Source of the DNA: Aphrocallistes beatrix
Taxonomy: Eukaryota; Porifera; Hexactinellida; Sceptrulophora; Aphrocallistidae
Reading direction: 5' to 3'
NCBI GenBank assembly: GCA_963281255.1
Contig: OY725493.1
Location: 4,185,857 to 4,249,856 of the forward strand
Length of the DNA: 64,000 nt
The position numbers and the translations under genes were made by a program. The notes below the pieces were generated by a model. That model saw nothing but the letters and a program-made list of their open reading frames with translations, was not told where the DNA came from and ran no database searches. Each line of letters opens with the position of its first letter. Position 1 is the first letter of the stretch. Positions 53,578-64,000 of the stretch are shown piece by piece.

Positions 53578-54572
53578 TATGCTGGGCCATAGCCTACTAC
53601 ATATAAGGCTTCACGGTAACTTGCGGATTTTGGACTAGGGATGCGGTAGATATGGTATCAAAGGACCCATATCCGTTACTAAAATTTTGATTGGTCATCA
53701 TATAATTGCGCAATAGGTCATATTTATGAGGAACTTTTAGTCATTTTCAGAGGCCGTTGGGCACTTCTAAGTGTTTTTAATGTATGTAAAGTTTCTCGAA
53801 TACAACTAAGCTGTGAATGGGTTGATGCAAAAATTTGGATTTTCCATGGAATGTTGCTACATTCCAGCGTGGAAACGTATTTTGGTTAATTGGGGTCATA
53901 TCTTGAAAGCCATATAGCTAGGCACTCAAATTTGATGATAGCCAATAGCCTACTTCCTATTAAGCGATTTTACAATTTCAACTTCTGAATTCAATGGTTT
54001 ACGAGTTATTAGGAGAATTACCAAAAGTGACCAATATGATACATTGTCTAATAACCCGTAAACCATTGAATTTAGAAGTGGAAATTGTAAAATCGCTTGA
54101 CAGGAAGTAGCCTATTGGCTATCAAATAACATAATAACATAAAATGAGTGTCTAGCTATTGTGGTTTTCAAGATATGACCGCAACTGGCCAAAATACGTT
54201 CTCATAGCAACACTGGAATGTAGCAATATTTTAATTTTTCGCATCAACCCATTCATAGCTTAGTTGTATTCGAGAAACTTTACATTAAAAACACTTAGAA
54301 GTGCCCTTAAACGGCATCTGAAAATGACTAAATTCCTCACAAATATAACCTATTGCGCAATTATATGACGACTAATCAAAATTTTAGTAACGGATATGGG
54401 CACTTTGACACCATATAATATATGTTTGCAATACATTCCTAAGCTGTATTTTCCATGGTTAATGATTTTAAGACAGTACATGTATTAGTTCAACCATCTT
54501 CTACCGCATCCCTAGTCCAAAATCCGCAAGTTACTGTGAAGCCTTATATGTAGTAGGCTATGGCTGGGCATT
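53578..54572. repeat. Long foldback element, nearly complete palindrome
   Basis: Left start GCCATAGCCTACTACATATA and right end TATATGTAGTAGGCTATGGC match, as do GGATTTTGGACTAGGGATGC and its complement, AATTGCGCAATAGGT and ACCTATTGCGCAATT, and the central TTTACGAGTTATTAG region. Arms about 490 bp. The CGCAATAGG motif is also found in the foldbacks at 14.3 kb and 31.2 kb, suggesting related families. Confidence 0.88.
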
Positions 54573-55405
54573 CATATCTATCTTAATGAAGGTAACATTA
54601 AATTTCGAATATACTTCTATATTAAAAGTTACCAACAATATTATAGTGCTTATACTTTTCAAGTTAAGCCTCACAATTTGACTTAATGTTCGGTGTTAAT
54701 CCACAAATATTAAAAAATTTAAAGATTTTACATTATATTTAATCCTATAGGTCTAGGGCCAAATATATAAGCTTACAAGAATGGGAAGTAAACAGGGGCG
54801 GCGCCAGCCTCAAAACCCTGGTGGGGCGAAGCGTGGGCGGGCCGATTTCCGATGGGGCGAATCAATTTCCCTTTGTTTATCAAAATCGCTGAGACACTTG
54901 AAATTCCCGTAATTATTCAACATTTTTTATATAAATTTTAGTCATACGCTCATACCACATAAATTTTATAAGTTATCCTTACAAGTTACTTAGAATGAAA
55001 ATTACAATGGTGTGTGCATAGAAAACAGTAAGCGTCGTATACGGATAAAGATACCTCGTGGCATATGCGACATGCGGATCTGATTGCATGTTCATCAGGC
55101 ATGTTCGTCTGCATGAACATGCAAGACATGAAATATTGCGCAGTATTTTCAAGGGGATGAACATACAGTCAGTTTCGCAATTACATCCCGACATTTCTGT
55201 CATGTGAGTAGCTGTAGCAATTAATCAGGGACATAACAGCATCGTACCGGTGTATACATACATTATCAGAATTTTTGACTAAAAATAAATAAATCTCGCC
55301 CCACCTCAGGTGGGGCGAGATGTTTGGCTGGTGGGGCGGTCGCCCTACCGCGCCATACCCTGTCGCCGCCACTGGTCAAATAAATTAATCTACCAATATC
55401 ATATA
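54573..55405. other. Probable degraded hAT-like element; no gene
   Basis: CAGGGGCGGCGCCAGC at about 54794 faces GTCGCCGCCACTG at about 55363-55375 with GGTGGGGCGA-type subterminal repeats, but the 8-bp flanks do not match. At 55407 a CAGGGTGAGCCAAAAGTTC end resembles the MITE at 39061. No gene recognised. Confidence 0.45.
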
Positions 55406-55559
55406 CAGGGTGAGCCAAAAGTTCTGCAACAAATTTTGTTGATGTATTATACTTACACAAATGAATCTAACATCTGACATTTCGTTTACTTTTAAAAAAA
55501 TTATATGAATTATATGAATTATTTTGCAATCCAATTGCCTGTCTTTCCTAGTATATTTG

Positions 55560-56179
55560 CTAATGTGGATCATAAATGTTTGTGTGTTTAAAAAAACCCG
55601 GGTACAACATTTCATCAAAGTTTGGATTAGCCATCCCCGTAACAGCATACTGTACATTCATTTTACGTATTTCGTCTTTTACAATTAAAATTCGTTCAGC
55701 AACTGGTATAATAGGAAGTTTTTGTTGTTCATCAAAATTATGTAATGTCTTTGGTAAGCTTTTGGTAGTGCCCATTGCAATACCATCAAATATCACAATA
55801 GGAGGTCGATCTTTACAGGTAGGACAGGCTAAAATATTTATATAGTCAATATCAGGGCTGTCCAACTGTATTTACTTCGGGCCGCAACTGCTTCATACCA
55901 TTTAGTGGCGGGCCGCAATACAGGGGCGTGCACTCGGGATGGGTATGGATAGAGGTATTTTGGACGCAACGCGGGCCACAACGCGGGCCGCACAAAGCAA
56001 GGCCGTGGGCCGCATGCGGGCCGCGGGCCTCCTGTTGGACAGCGCTGGTCAATATCAACTAGTCTTAGGTAACAATTCCATGCTTGCTGACATATATGGC
56101 ATATAAATTTTCCTTCATTGTTTTGACTAAGATAATTCAGTTTAACTTTAAATCGGTTTGCATCTATGGAATCTAGCAC
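55560..56179 (-). pseudogene. Cysteine-cluster protein fragment split by a hAT MITE
   Basis: Minus strand. Upstream part (56048-56179): NNEGKFICHICQQAWNCYLR; downstream part (55560-55852): ILACPTCKDRPPIVIFDGIAMG, then LPIIPVAERILIVKDEIRK. The CxxC pairs followed by (P)PxVIxDG resemble the zinc cluster of KDZ-transposon-derived or HMGXB3-like proteins, a weak assignment. The MITE 55853-56047 has a perfect 8-bp duplication inside the coding part, so the fragment was once continuous. The ends decay on both sides. Confidence 0.45.
55853..56047. mobile_element. hAT MITE (195 bp) with perfect 8-bp duplication
   Basis: Ends CAGGGCTGTCCAAC and GTTGGACAGCGCTG; subterminal GGGCCGC motifs. Flanked by GTCAATAT at 55845-55852 and 56048-56055. 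A related longer copy lies at 50407-50651. Confidence 0.92.
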
Positions 56180-56250
56180 CCTTCTATTTTAGAAATGAAC
56201 ACTATTCATTTCGCAAAATATTTTTTACTATAAAATTTTTTGAAATATTA

Positions 56251-56290
56251 TCCTTACTATTAAAACTCGATTAATGTTTGTTTAGATATA
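56251..56290 (+). mobile_element. Helitron-like 5' end fragment, copy H3
   Basis: TCCTTACTATTAAAACTCG preceded by A, then TTAATGTTTG; the rest of the family is missing, either truncated or replaced by the adjoining MITE. Confidence 0.55.
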
Positions 56291-56519
56291 CACTCGAACC
56301 TCTCTTATCCGGGCAGTGCCGGACCGGAGGGTGCCCGGATATCGGAGGTGCCCGGATATCGGAGGTCCGGATAAGAGAGGTGCCCGTAACTTAGAAATCA
56401 ACTTGAATAGCAGTTTATAGTGTTAAAATTGTCAATTTGTATAATGGGTGAGTTTAAACAATATCTAGTGCCCGGAACTTAGTTATCAAAATTTGAGTTC
56501 CGGATAAGAGAGGTGATTG
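56291..56519. mobile_element. pogo/Tigger-like MITE
   Basis: CACTCGAACCTCTCTTATCCGG at the left and CCGGATAAGAGAGGTGATTG at the right, with internal GCCCGGATATCGGAGG repeats, flanked by TA on both sides (56289-56290, 56520-56521). Confidence 0.65.
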
Positions 56520-56703
56520 TAAAATAGATATTCTATAAAGAGGAAAAGAAACTATTCCATACAAATCTTGAAATAATGTGTTCTAGGGAATCTACTATTA
56601 TGGTTTATAATATGATCTTGACAAAATTTGAACAGCCACCTAAAATGATAATCTACGACAACGCATACAACCTTTGCACAACTTGTTTAAAGAAGCATTT
56701 TTA

Positions 56704-57425
56704 GTGCAGCTCCTATAGGGAGATGCCCTTATGGCATGGACGGAGTATCTCGTCCGTATGTATGTATGTATGTATGTATGTCCGTACGCGCGCTACTGCG
56801 AAATCTAACAGTCCGAATTTTACCAAATTTCGCATGTAGGATTTCTTTATGGTGTAGATGTGCACATTTTTTCGCAAAATCTCATCACTTCCGGTTTTTA
56901 TGAGTATATATTCATATTTTAACACCTCCACTGCGAAGCTTTGTTTAAAGATATAAGTAAGATCTCAACGACTAATGTGGAGTATTTCACCACGTAGGAT
57001 CCGATTTTCGCACTTTGAAAGTAATAATATGAATATTTTATGAGTTTTTAATATATGTATATATACATATTTTCACACCTTTCGAAAAAATCTTATTTTG
57101 AGTTAAAAGCGAGTTCTCAACGGCTAATATAGGATATTTTAATGTGTAGATTCCGATTTTAACACTTTGAAAGTAATAATATGAATATTTTATGAGTTTC
57201 TAACATATGTATATATACATATTTCCATACCTCCGAAAAAATCTTATTTTGAGCTAAAACCTAGATCTCAATGGCAAATATAGGGTATTTTAATATGTAG
57301 ATTCCAAATTTCACACTTAGAATGCCGTAAGATTAGTAATTCACGATGTAATCCGATATTTATATTACATATTCCTTCGAGTCACTTCCTGGAGCTGCAC
57401 TATCGGTCTGTCGACCGACATTTTT
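56704..57425. repeat. GTGCAGCTCC repeat with internal 152-bp tandem units
   Basis: GTGCAGCTCC at 56704 and GGAGCTGCAC at 57391 are inverted, followed by a CCGACATTTTTTT tail. Inside are a (GTAT)n tract (56756-56782) and about two and a half 152-bp units (starts 57021 and 57173, GTAATAATATGAATATTTTA). Fragments occur at 29640-29720 and 29936-30060. Confidence 0.7.
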
Positions 57426-57577
57426 TTAATTTAAACGGATAAATTCTTGTTAATTTAAAAAGGCAAAAAGAGACAAACAATATATTGAAACATAATCTAT
57501 TCATATGCTAGTTTAATCATTTAATCTGAGACCCATTCTTAGGAAAGTTTGAGCATGTTATTATAGTAGACGTGGTC

Positions 57578-58240
57578 TACTTAATACACGGCCGTCTATG
57601 TCGCCGAGAAGGCCTGAAAAATAGAAGACCAGTTTTAACACAGTCAAAATTTAATTAGACCGATAAATCAAAAACCGTATATTTCCATAAACAAGCACAA
57701 ACATTATATCAGAGTATCCAATTCAGCTGTCAAAAATTTGATATGTCATAAAACAACAATAGGAAGGCCTTTATCTAAAAAATCTTAAAATCTTAAATAG
57801 AATGTCTATGCATTCCTCAGTTGCTATGGAAACAAAAAATTGAATGTTTAAGCCATAACTCAATAAGTATAGCTCGTGGATACTAAGAAATTATACCATT
57901 CAATCCGCAAGTTATTACTTCTTATGTGATAATAACACTGTTCATGTGTCTATTTTCAATATTCTGAGTTATCTAGGATTTTGTCCCATGTCATTACTTC
58001 TCTATAGATCGTGATAAAATCCAATAACTTTGAGAATCTTGAAAATAAACACGTGAACAGTATTATTATCATATAAGAAGTAATAACCTGCGGATTGAAT
58101 GGAATAATTTCTTAGTATCTATACTTTTTGAGTTATGGCTTAAACATTCAATTTTTTTCCACAGCAACTGAGGAATGCACAGACATTCCAATTAATATTT
58201 TCAGATTTTTTGGATCAAGGCCTTCTATTGTTGTTCTATA
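57578..58240. repeat. Foldback family FB-1, second copy, right arm truncated
   Basis: Begins TACTTAATACACGGCCGTC and follows the order of the 14121-15033 element (ACCGATAAATCAAAAACCGT, AAGTAATAACTTGC-type block, central TCATTACTTC), but the outer third of its right arm is lacking. Confidence 0.8.
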
Positions 58241-59079
58241 AAAAATGTTCAATATTTAATCTACGACCTAAAAACGAGCAAAAATAAAAATCTTAACTGT
58301 AACTATCATTGAAAACACATTCATTCCTAACTTTTAAAGACATGACTACCATTTTGAAGATTAAAACTCGATGGTTTTGTTTAGCTGTCAAATGACATTT
58401 CTACAAGTAATCCAAATGTTCACACCTTCCCCTAAAGGTAACAAATTAAAAGAGTTGACTCTATTATTTAGTAGTGCGATCCATGGGAAAATGACGTCAC
58501 TTAGTACATAAATCCATGTATAATATCGTCTTTAATTTCAATCAAATTGTTCCCAATTTTGTTATGTAGATTGAAACGAAGATCTTTATGCATATTACAA
58601 ATTCTTAAAAATTTCGCCTAAAAATTACGTTTAATACATTTATTTCTGTTACATTATGTAATGTCCAGTGGCGGGGCCCCCTTAATGCACTCGTGGAATT
58701 ATAGTACTAGAGGAGAACCTCTATAAGTGGGGGAGCTCGGGACGGCGAAAATTTACCTACTCCCCCATCCCCCACTTATGATTGTATACAATAACCAAAC
58801 ATTTTAGCTGAAATGGTTTGATTAAATCCAATAAAATAAATTCAAGTCATTTTTGTCATTTTTAGGATTATAATACATCTATTTTGTACATTTTCGGATT
58901 ATTTGATCAAAATATTGTCAACCCAGTTGATCTTCTAGTGCAAGTCAGGCCAAGTTAGTTACTTTCTAGTTCAAGTCAGGTCAAGTTAAGATCCAATCTT
59001 ATAACGAAATGCAAATTGTGTTCAGGAAACCACTTTTTCTCAACTTTCTCCCTTAAAACCCACCTACATTATGTGATTA
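58241..59079. other. No gene seen
   Basis: AT-rich; includes a short GC-rich piece at about 58665-58790 (CAGTGGCGGGGCCCCC) and a duplicated TAGTTCAAGTCAGG-like motif near 58935-58985. Nothing assignable. Confidence 0.4.
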
Positions 59080-59618
59080 TCTTTACTATTAAAACTCGAT
59101 TAATGTTTATATATATACATATATATCTGTAACGAATTGATTGAAGAAACTGCTTGGCACTGAAAGCTGATTTTTGGTATGCGGGAGTCTGTTGGCTATG
59201 GCTCTAGTAAGTTCTGACCTCAGACGAAAATGTCCACTCATCATGGGATGATTACGTCATTGTTACCTTTTTTATTATTAGAAATTTCAATTTTTCGACT
59301 ATAACTCAGTTTAGGTTTTAGAAGGCTGAAATTTTAATAGAATGTGTATATTAATATATCTCAAATATGATATAACCATCATCAAAAAATGATGACTCAT
59401 CACTCTGTTATGAAGTCATCATTACGCATCAAAAATTGAAAAATACAAATTTGGTTATTTTTTGGGTGATATCGATTATAACAGTAAGACAGACATATTT
59501 AGTGATATTAACTACTTGTACCTTATAATTAATCATTGTGATCCTAGGCGCCCAAAGACCGCTTATGGCGGACGCAAAGTGTCCGCCAGCTGCGCAGCGC
59601 AAGCAAGCGACGCGCTTG
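59080..59618 (+). mobile_element. Helitron-like element, copy H4 (539 bp)
   Basis: Starts TCTTTACTATTAAAACTCG after A and ends GCGACGCGCTTG before T. Carries the same ordered blocks as H1 (AACGAATTGATTGAAGAAAC, CTCATCATGGGATGATTACG, GGCGGACGCAAAGTGTCCGCC). No coding sequence. Confidence 0.7.
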
Positions 59619-60235
59619 TTAATATTATCGCTCGAATGATCATAATTAAGTATTGAAAATAGCTGTAATGTTATTGCTGTTATATAACGTTCATTATAAC
59701 CGAAAATATTCGAGGAAAAGGTAAATACGTGTTATATTGTAACGAGCAACCTAGGTTGCAGTTTAGAAAGTATACATCATATAATCAACAAAAAATGTGG
59801 GTTATAATCTTAAATTCAATAATTCTGAGCTTTAACATCGAAAATAAAACGCAACAGTACATTTTCAAACTTTTCGTTTATTTATACTCGATTCTGAATG
59901 CAGAATTTTCCAAAAAATTCTTTCAATTTCGGCGATTTTCTACTTTTGGCAACGGCTATCTCAGAATCCATAGGTTTTATCGCTAAAGCTAAGCTCTAAC
60001 ACTTATAGTTATCAACGGACCGCTAAATCGGAAAATTTTGTCCGTACTGCGTAATCATTTGGTATTAACTTTTTGAATGGATTGTCCGATTTGAAAAATC
60101 TTTTCTTCTATGTACATAGCGAATCTCACTTGATATTTTAATAGCATAGAAATCTACACGCGCACTTCGTTTGTTTGCGCTGCGGCTGACAGACACTTTG
60201 TGTCCGCCGGAGGCGCCCTTTGGTCCCCCGGACCA
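59619..60235. repeat. Dispersed repeat with the Helitron-like empty site; inverted Helitron-like tail at the end
   Basis: 59779-60150 matches 42780-42869 joined to 48240-48620; the junction GAGCTTTAACA|TCGAAAATAAAACGC near 59831-59833 is the uninterrupted target. A minus-oriented Helitron-like tail lies at about 60160-60235 (GCGGCTGACAGACAC, TGTCCGCCGGAGGCGCC). Confidence 0.75.
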
Positions 60236-60510
60236 ATTTTGGCGATCATATTAAAGATTCGAAATCTACATATTCAAATTACTAGTAATAGTTGAAAGAT
60301 TTCTAATAAATTGCTCAACCCAATAAGTAAATTATCAATCAATAGACCCATTTTTGTATTAAATCATACGTGAAATAATGAAATGTACAAACACTTGTCC
60401 GGGTACTGTATATGTAGATATAATATACCTGTACTCACAATAAAATAATGTAGTTCATTCTATTAATTGGTTTTGGAACATTACCCAGTAAAAGTCCTAG
60501 AATGACTATG
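60236..60510. other. No feature recognised
   Basis: AT-rich flank of the mariner element. Confidence 0.4.
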
Positions 60511-60512
60511 TA

Positions 60513-61816
60513 CTACGGGCGTTCAATAAGTTCTGATCATTAAGAGATAACATGACTATATTGTACAAGTACCATAATTCACTCATAGAATATGTTTATT
60601 TTATCAATTACCTAAATGTCAGTTTTTATTTCATCTTGATATTCCATATACTTATTGATTTACACATTATTTTATAAAACTTATTTTACATACTAATCAA
60701 TTATAGCGTCATCAAAGAAGAATTCTAAAATTGAGCAGAGATCATACGTTAAGATTCGTACTCTGCTCGGGAAATCTGCGCACGATATACATGTTGACTT
60801 GGTGCAAGTCTACGGTATGAAAGGTGCTCTATCTTATCCTGGAGTCAGACGATGGGTCCAGCGCTTTAGGGTAGGTAGAGAGTCTGTGGAAGATGACCCT
60901 CGGGCTGGAGCACCTGTTACGGCGGTTGTCCCCAAGTTTTCCAGTGCTATTAAGGAACACGTTCATTCAGATCCTCATATCACCGTTAAAGAGTTAGCTC
61001 ATATTATTGGGATCTCAACGGGAAGTGTTGATCACATTCTAAAGTCAAAACTAAATCTATCAAAGGTTTGTACCCGATGGGTCCCTCATTGCTTAACAAA
61101 GGCCCAAATGGCAACCAGGGTTAGATGTTTCCGAAATAAAGGAGCTGACCCTCGCCGTTTATTTGAAGTAGTGACTGGTGATGAAACGTGGGTACAGTAT
61201 AGCACACCTCTATCTAAAGAAGCGAACAAGGTGTGGAAGGAGGGTCATTCAGATCCACAAATGATCCCTAGGCCCGATTTCAGGTCATCCAAGGTGATGT
61301 ACTGTATATTCTTTGATGGATATGGCCCAGTTGCTCAGATAATAGTTCCAAATGGAGAAACCATTACAGGGAATTTATATACTAACCAGTGTATTCGTGA
61401 AGTTGAATAAAGACTATTTAAACGAAGACCTAGTACTGGAGCAAAGGGGTTGAAATTATTGCACGATAATGCCCGCCCTCACAAAACCAAGCAGGTCAAA
61501 GCCAAAATTGAAAGCATGGGGATGGTTGAGCTTGAGCATCCACCCTACAGTCCAGACCTAGCTCCTTGTGACTTTTATTTATTCCCGAAGCTAAAAGAGT
61601 ACCTTTCTGGTCGTCATTTCGACACAAATGCAGCACTGGGTTCGGCGATTTTCCAGTATCTAAACCTTATACCTTCAGAGGACTATAAAAAAGTATTTGT
61701 ACAATGGTTAGAACGTTTACAACGCTGTATCAATAATCGTGGGGAGTATTTTGAAAAATAAAACATTAACAACATGTTTTACAGTGTACTGATCAGAACT
61801 TATTGAACGCCCGTAG
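60513..61816 (+). mobile_element. mariner transposon, complete, 1304 bp
   Basis: Perfect 27-bp inverted ends starting CTACGGGCGTTCAATAAGTTC (60513) and ending GAACTTATTGAACGCCCGTAG (61816), with TA at 60511-60512 and 61817-61818. The length is typical of mariner. It contains one transposase frame broken only by a single stop codon, so the copy is fairly young. Confidence 0.96.
60711..61761 (+). pseudogene. mariner transposase, one in-frame stop
   Basis: About 350 codons in one frame. The N-terminal paired-like DNA-binding region (KIEQRSYVKIRTLLG, YPGVRRWVQRFR, helix-turn-helix ELAHIIGISTGSVDHIL) is followed by the catalytic core: first Asp in VTGDETWV (codon at 61180), second in LLHDNARPH (61465), third in LAPCDFYLF (61570), 34 residues apart, the DD34D signature of mariner. 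The WVPH and YSPDL motifs are intact. A TAA at 61408-61410 interrupts after IREVE, and no ATG remains at the expected N-terminus. The stop codon at 61759-61761 overlaps an AATAAA. It cuts and pastes at TA dinucleotides (family knowledge). Confidence 0.95.
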
Positions 61817-61935
61817 TAATATGACGTATTGCTGAATTTCTTGAGTAGCCGCAACGGAAGCATGTACTAAGACATCAGTTTTCAGCTGTTTTGACTGTAT
61901 ACTCCTAGACCACAGCTTAGCGAAAAACCATATAT

Positions 61936-62951
61936 TAAAAAGTCCATGCGCATGCGCAATCGTCACATTGCACATGATCAATTGCCACATTAGGGAGGAA
62001 TCAGGCTTTCATCTAGGCGTACTGGGAGCGCCTAGAGGCGCGTATTTGATCCCATGGATCATAATTAGGCGTATGATTTTTGAGGCTAGGCGCGCGGCAT
62101 AAAACATATATTAAAATGCCATATACAAATGAGTATAGGCGCGTAGAAAAATGGTGGCGTCCATTTAGGCGTATGACTTTGGAAAGCTGGATGAAACTCT
62201 GGGAGGAATACAATCCCAATGGTGAAGAATGGAGGCTTTTAGTCCGATTGATAGGATCCTCTGCTCGGTCCGAGATGTTTTAGTTGGGGATTGGATTAAA
62301 AAATGAGCCGAAATGAGTTTTTTGCGCTAAAAATTCAATGCAATGTGATGGTTTTAGCAACATTAATTTTTGGAATAGTTTTGCACATAGTACAGTGGAA
62401 CCTCCATAATCCGACATTTGTGGAAAATCAGCAAAATGTCGGATTATGGAGGTAAAATAACTTCCACAATCCGACAATATTTGACAGACGAATAATTTGT
62501 CTGATCAAAGAGGTAAAATAACCCCTCCATAATCCGACATCATTTGAAAGAATAATTATTTGTCGGATTATGGAGGTAAAATAACCTCCATAATCCGACA
62601 TTATTTGATAGACGAAAAAATTGTCGGATTATACAGGTCGAATTTGCATTACTGGAAAATCATTAAATTGTCGGATTCCGGAATAGCGAGGTGTCGGATT
62701 ATAGAGGTTGTTTTCTATAGAAAAACGATCCGTGAACAGAAATAATGTCGGTTTAGAGAAATGTCGGATTACGGAGGTTCCACTGTATACAAATATTTCA
62801 AGTGATTTTTGCATATTATGTGCAAAGTGATGATAGATCATGCGCAATGGACTTAGTCCAACCAATCGTGCGCAATGTGCAATTGATCATGCGCAATGTG
62901 TCAATTGATCATCCGCAGTGTGACGATTGCGCATGCGCAATGGACTTTTTA
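61936..62951. mobile_element. Inverted-repeat element with GCGCATGCGC termini
   Basis: TAAAAAGTCCATGCGCATGCGC with AATCGTCACATTGC (left) faces GTGTGACGATTGCGCATGCG with CAATGGACTTTTTA (right). Subterminal ATCATGCGCAATGTG copies cluster at 62835-62930 and TAGGCGYRY motifs at 62015-62175. A pogo-like MITE is nested inside. No clear target duplication and no transposase. Confidence 0.7.
62393..62785. mobile_element. pogo/Tigger-like MITE (393 bp)
   Basis: Ends CAGTGGAACCTCCATAATCC and GGATTACGGAGGTTCCACTG, flanked by TA (62391-62392, 62786-62787). The interior is a series of CATAATCCGACATT / GTCGGATTATGGAGG repeats. CAGTGGAACCTC-type ends are characteristic of pogo/Tigger elements. Confidence 0.9.
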
Positions 62952-63374
62952 GTACCTCCGAAAAACTGTAATATTTAATTTTTAGAAAAATCAGAATATT
63001 TATTCCTCGGTTATAGTTTTCCTTTATATGTTTTGAATTTTATGTTTTAACAATGAAGGGTCGTTTCTAAAGGGGTGGAAGTATGAAACTGAGTAAATCA
63101 AATAAAGTAGCTACGAATTTTAAATCAAATATTTAGCATTCCTTACTTACACCTTGAGTACATATTATTTTATAGAAGCACACACTTAAACATTATTTGT
63201 ATGGAGAATTTCATGGTGATTGAATGCTTTTGTTTAGGCAATTCTTCGATAACTTATTTATCCTCAGAGCTACTGTTATGCACTATATATTTAATAATTT
63301 ATCAATTGAACCCTGTTCTACTTATTTTATATACTCAAATATATATAGAAATAATATTTCACTAAAAAATATAA
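62952..63374. other. Upstream region of the last gene; no other feature
   Basis: AT-rich sequence with no repeat recognised, probably including the promoter of the gene starting at 63375. Confidence 0.4.
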
Positions 63375-64000
63375 ATGGCCGAGTTCTTAAGTCATGTGGC
63401 AGGTCTATTTGTGAATATCTGTCTCCAGTATCCAGTCACTAGCTCTGCAATGGCCATGCTCGGAGTGTTCACACTTGTTCCAATTTTTACAGACAGTAGC
63501 ATCACGCGCAGTTTCCGTTTCCTTTTCATCTGTATAGTAGGATTCGCATTATTGGTGATAATATTAGTCGATATACTTCCTGTACTCCAACTCACACCTG
63601 AACGCATGATATTCCGCCCTGCCCCTAGCTGTTCAATATTTGAAAGGCCACCTCGCTACATATGCTCTACTCTTAATCCGAATACGCGTAAGCAGATGTT
63701 TTATATTACTGCGAAAAAGTGTGATAATGATGATCCAAATATGAGTAGAGCCACTCAGTTCTACATTATTTCTTCCTGGATTCCAGCCTTCAATCATTAC
63801 CTAATCAAAAGACCAGTATGGTTTCAACCTATCACGGCACCCGGAGAAATTAAGACAAATTACAGTCTGGATGAAGGCGATTGCGTACTCGCAGCTGGTC
63901 CAGTATCTAACGATCCCCTGAGAGTTACTTTCACTAGTATAGATGAGCAGCAGAAACACATACATGACACTGGATACATCAAAAAGGAGGATTTAATAGA
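63375..64000 (+). CDS. Unrecognised membrane protein, N-terminal 208 codons, open to the window end
   Basis: ATG in AAATGGCC at 63375 opens a frame that runs without a stop to the last base, so the gene continues outside. Residues about 21-38 and 49-68 are hydrophobic (GVFTLVPIF and LFICIVGFALLVIILVDIL), the second clearly membrane-spanning. After it comes a soluble part with several cysteines (C at PSCSIF, YICST, KKCDN, GDCVL) and the sequences SWIPAFNHYL and GEIKTNYSLDEGDCVL. I do not recognise the family. Codon use and open length suggest a real, intronless gene start. It could be a type II or two-pass ER/secretory membrane protein; nothing more can be said. Confidence 0.7.
   Translation, partial: MAEFLSHVAGLFVNICLQYPVTSSAMAMLGVFTLVPIFTDSSITRSFRFLFICIVGFALLVIILVDILPVLQLTPERMIFRPAPSCSIFERPPRYICSTLNPNTRKQMFYITAKKCDNDDPNMSRATQFYIISSWIPAFNHYLIKRPVWFQPITAPGEIKTNYSLDEGDCVLAAGPVSNDPLRVTFTSIDEQQKHIHDTGYIKKEDLI

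Noticed and set aside
1..64000. tRNA, rRNA or other structured RNA genes
   Set aside because: I searched by eye for tRNA T-loop and anticodon-arm patterns and rRNA landmarks and found none; a covariance-model search would be needed to exclude them.

Overview
The window is nuclear DNA of an animal, most likely an AT-rich invertebrate genome. This is inferred from gene content: a CYP4-type P450, a small-Maf-like bZIP factor, synoviolin/HRD1, WDR43/UTP5, syntaxin-18, a NOPCHAP1-like protein, an SLC47-type MATE transporter, and relics of Roc-GTPase and caspase sequence. Almost every recognisable gene is a single uninterrupted reading frame that can be read end to end without an intron, which is unusual for an animal. 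I cannot name the species.

Layout. 1-12.2 kb: an inverted-repeat element, the intronless CYP4 gene (2781-4325), small foldbacks, a 36-bp x 28 minisatellite (6666-7673) and a complete but decayed Ginger1 DNA transposon (7929-10622) with CCGG target duplications and an integrase plus OTU-domain relic. 12.3-19.9 kb: a short Maf-like bZIP gene (12268-12582), then hAT-type and foldback elements. 19.9-28.7 kb: a gene-rich island of five plus-strand intronless genes: SYVN1/HRD1, a Dpy-30-motif protein, a NOPCHAP1-like protein, WDR43 and STX18. Two act at the ER (HRD1 in ERAD, syntaxin-18 in Golgi-to-ER fusion) and two in nucleolar assembly (WDR43 in the SSU processome, NOPCHAP1 in box C/D snoRNP assembly); I do not claim an operon.

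29-37 kb: nested foldbacks and a MATE transporter on the minus strand. Its last exon-like part, with a C-terminal membrane helix, has been cut off by a foldback element (32420-34989). That foldback carries 321-bp tandem units in its arms and contains a 200-N gap that looks like an assembly artefact. 37-48 kb: a nested mass of repeats: a Helitron-like family with two sharp ends and a paralogous empty site, a tandem duplication whose two copies differ by one TA-inserted MITE, and a Ty3/Gypsy gag-pol relic enclosed by inverted rather than direct repeats. 50-57 kb: decayed Roc/caspase-like coding sequence split by a hAT transposon with a perfect 8-bp duplication, a long foldback, and a cysteine-cluster gene fragment split by another hAT MITE. 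59-63 kb: another Helitron-like copy, a near-intact mariner (one in-frame stop) and a pogo/Tigger-like MITE. The window ends inside an open gene for an unrecognised membrane protein (from 63375).

The strongest new material is the repeat biology: several insertions can be dated relative to one another and have matching empty sites inside the same 64 kb. No convincing new multi-gene system was found.
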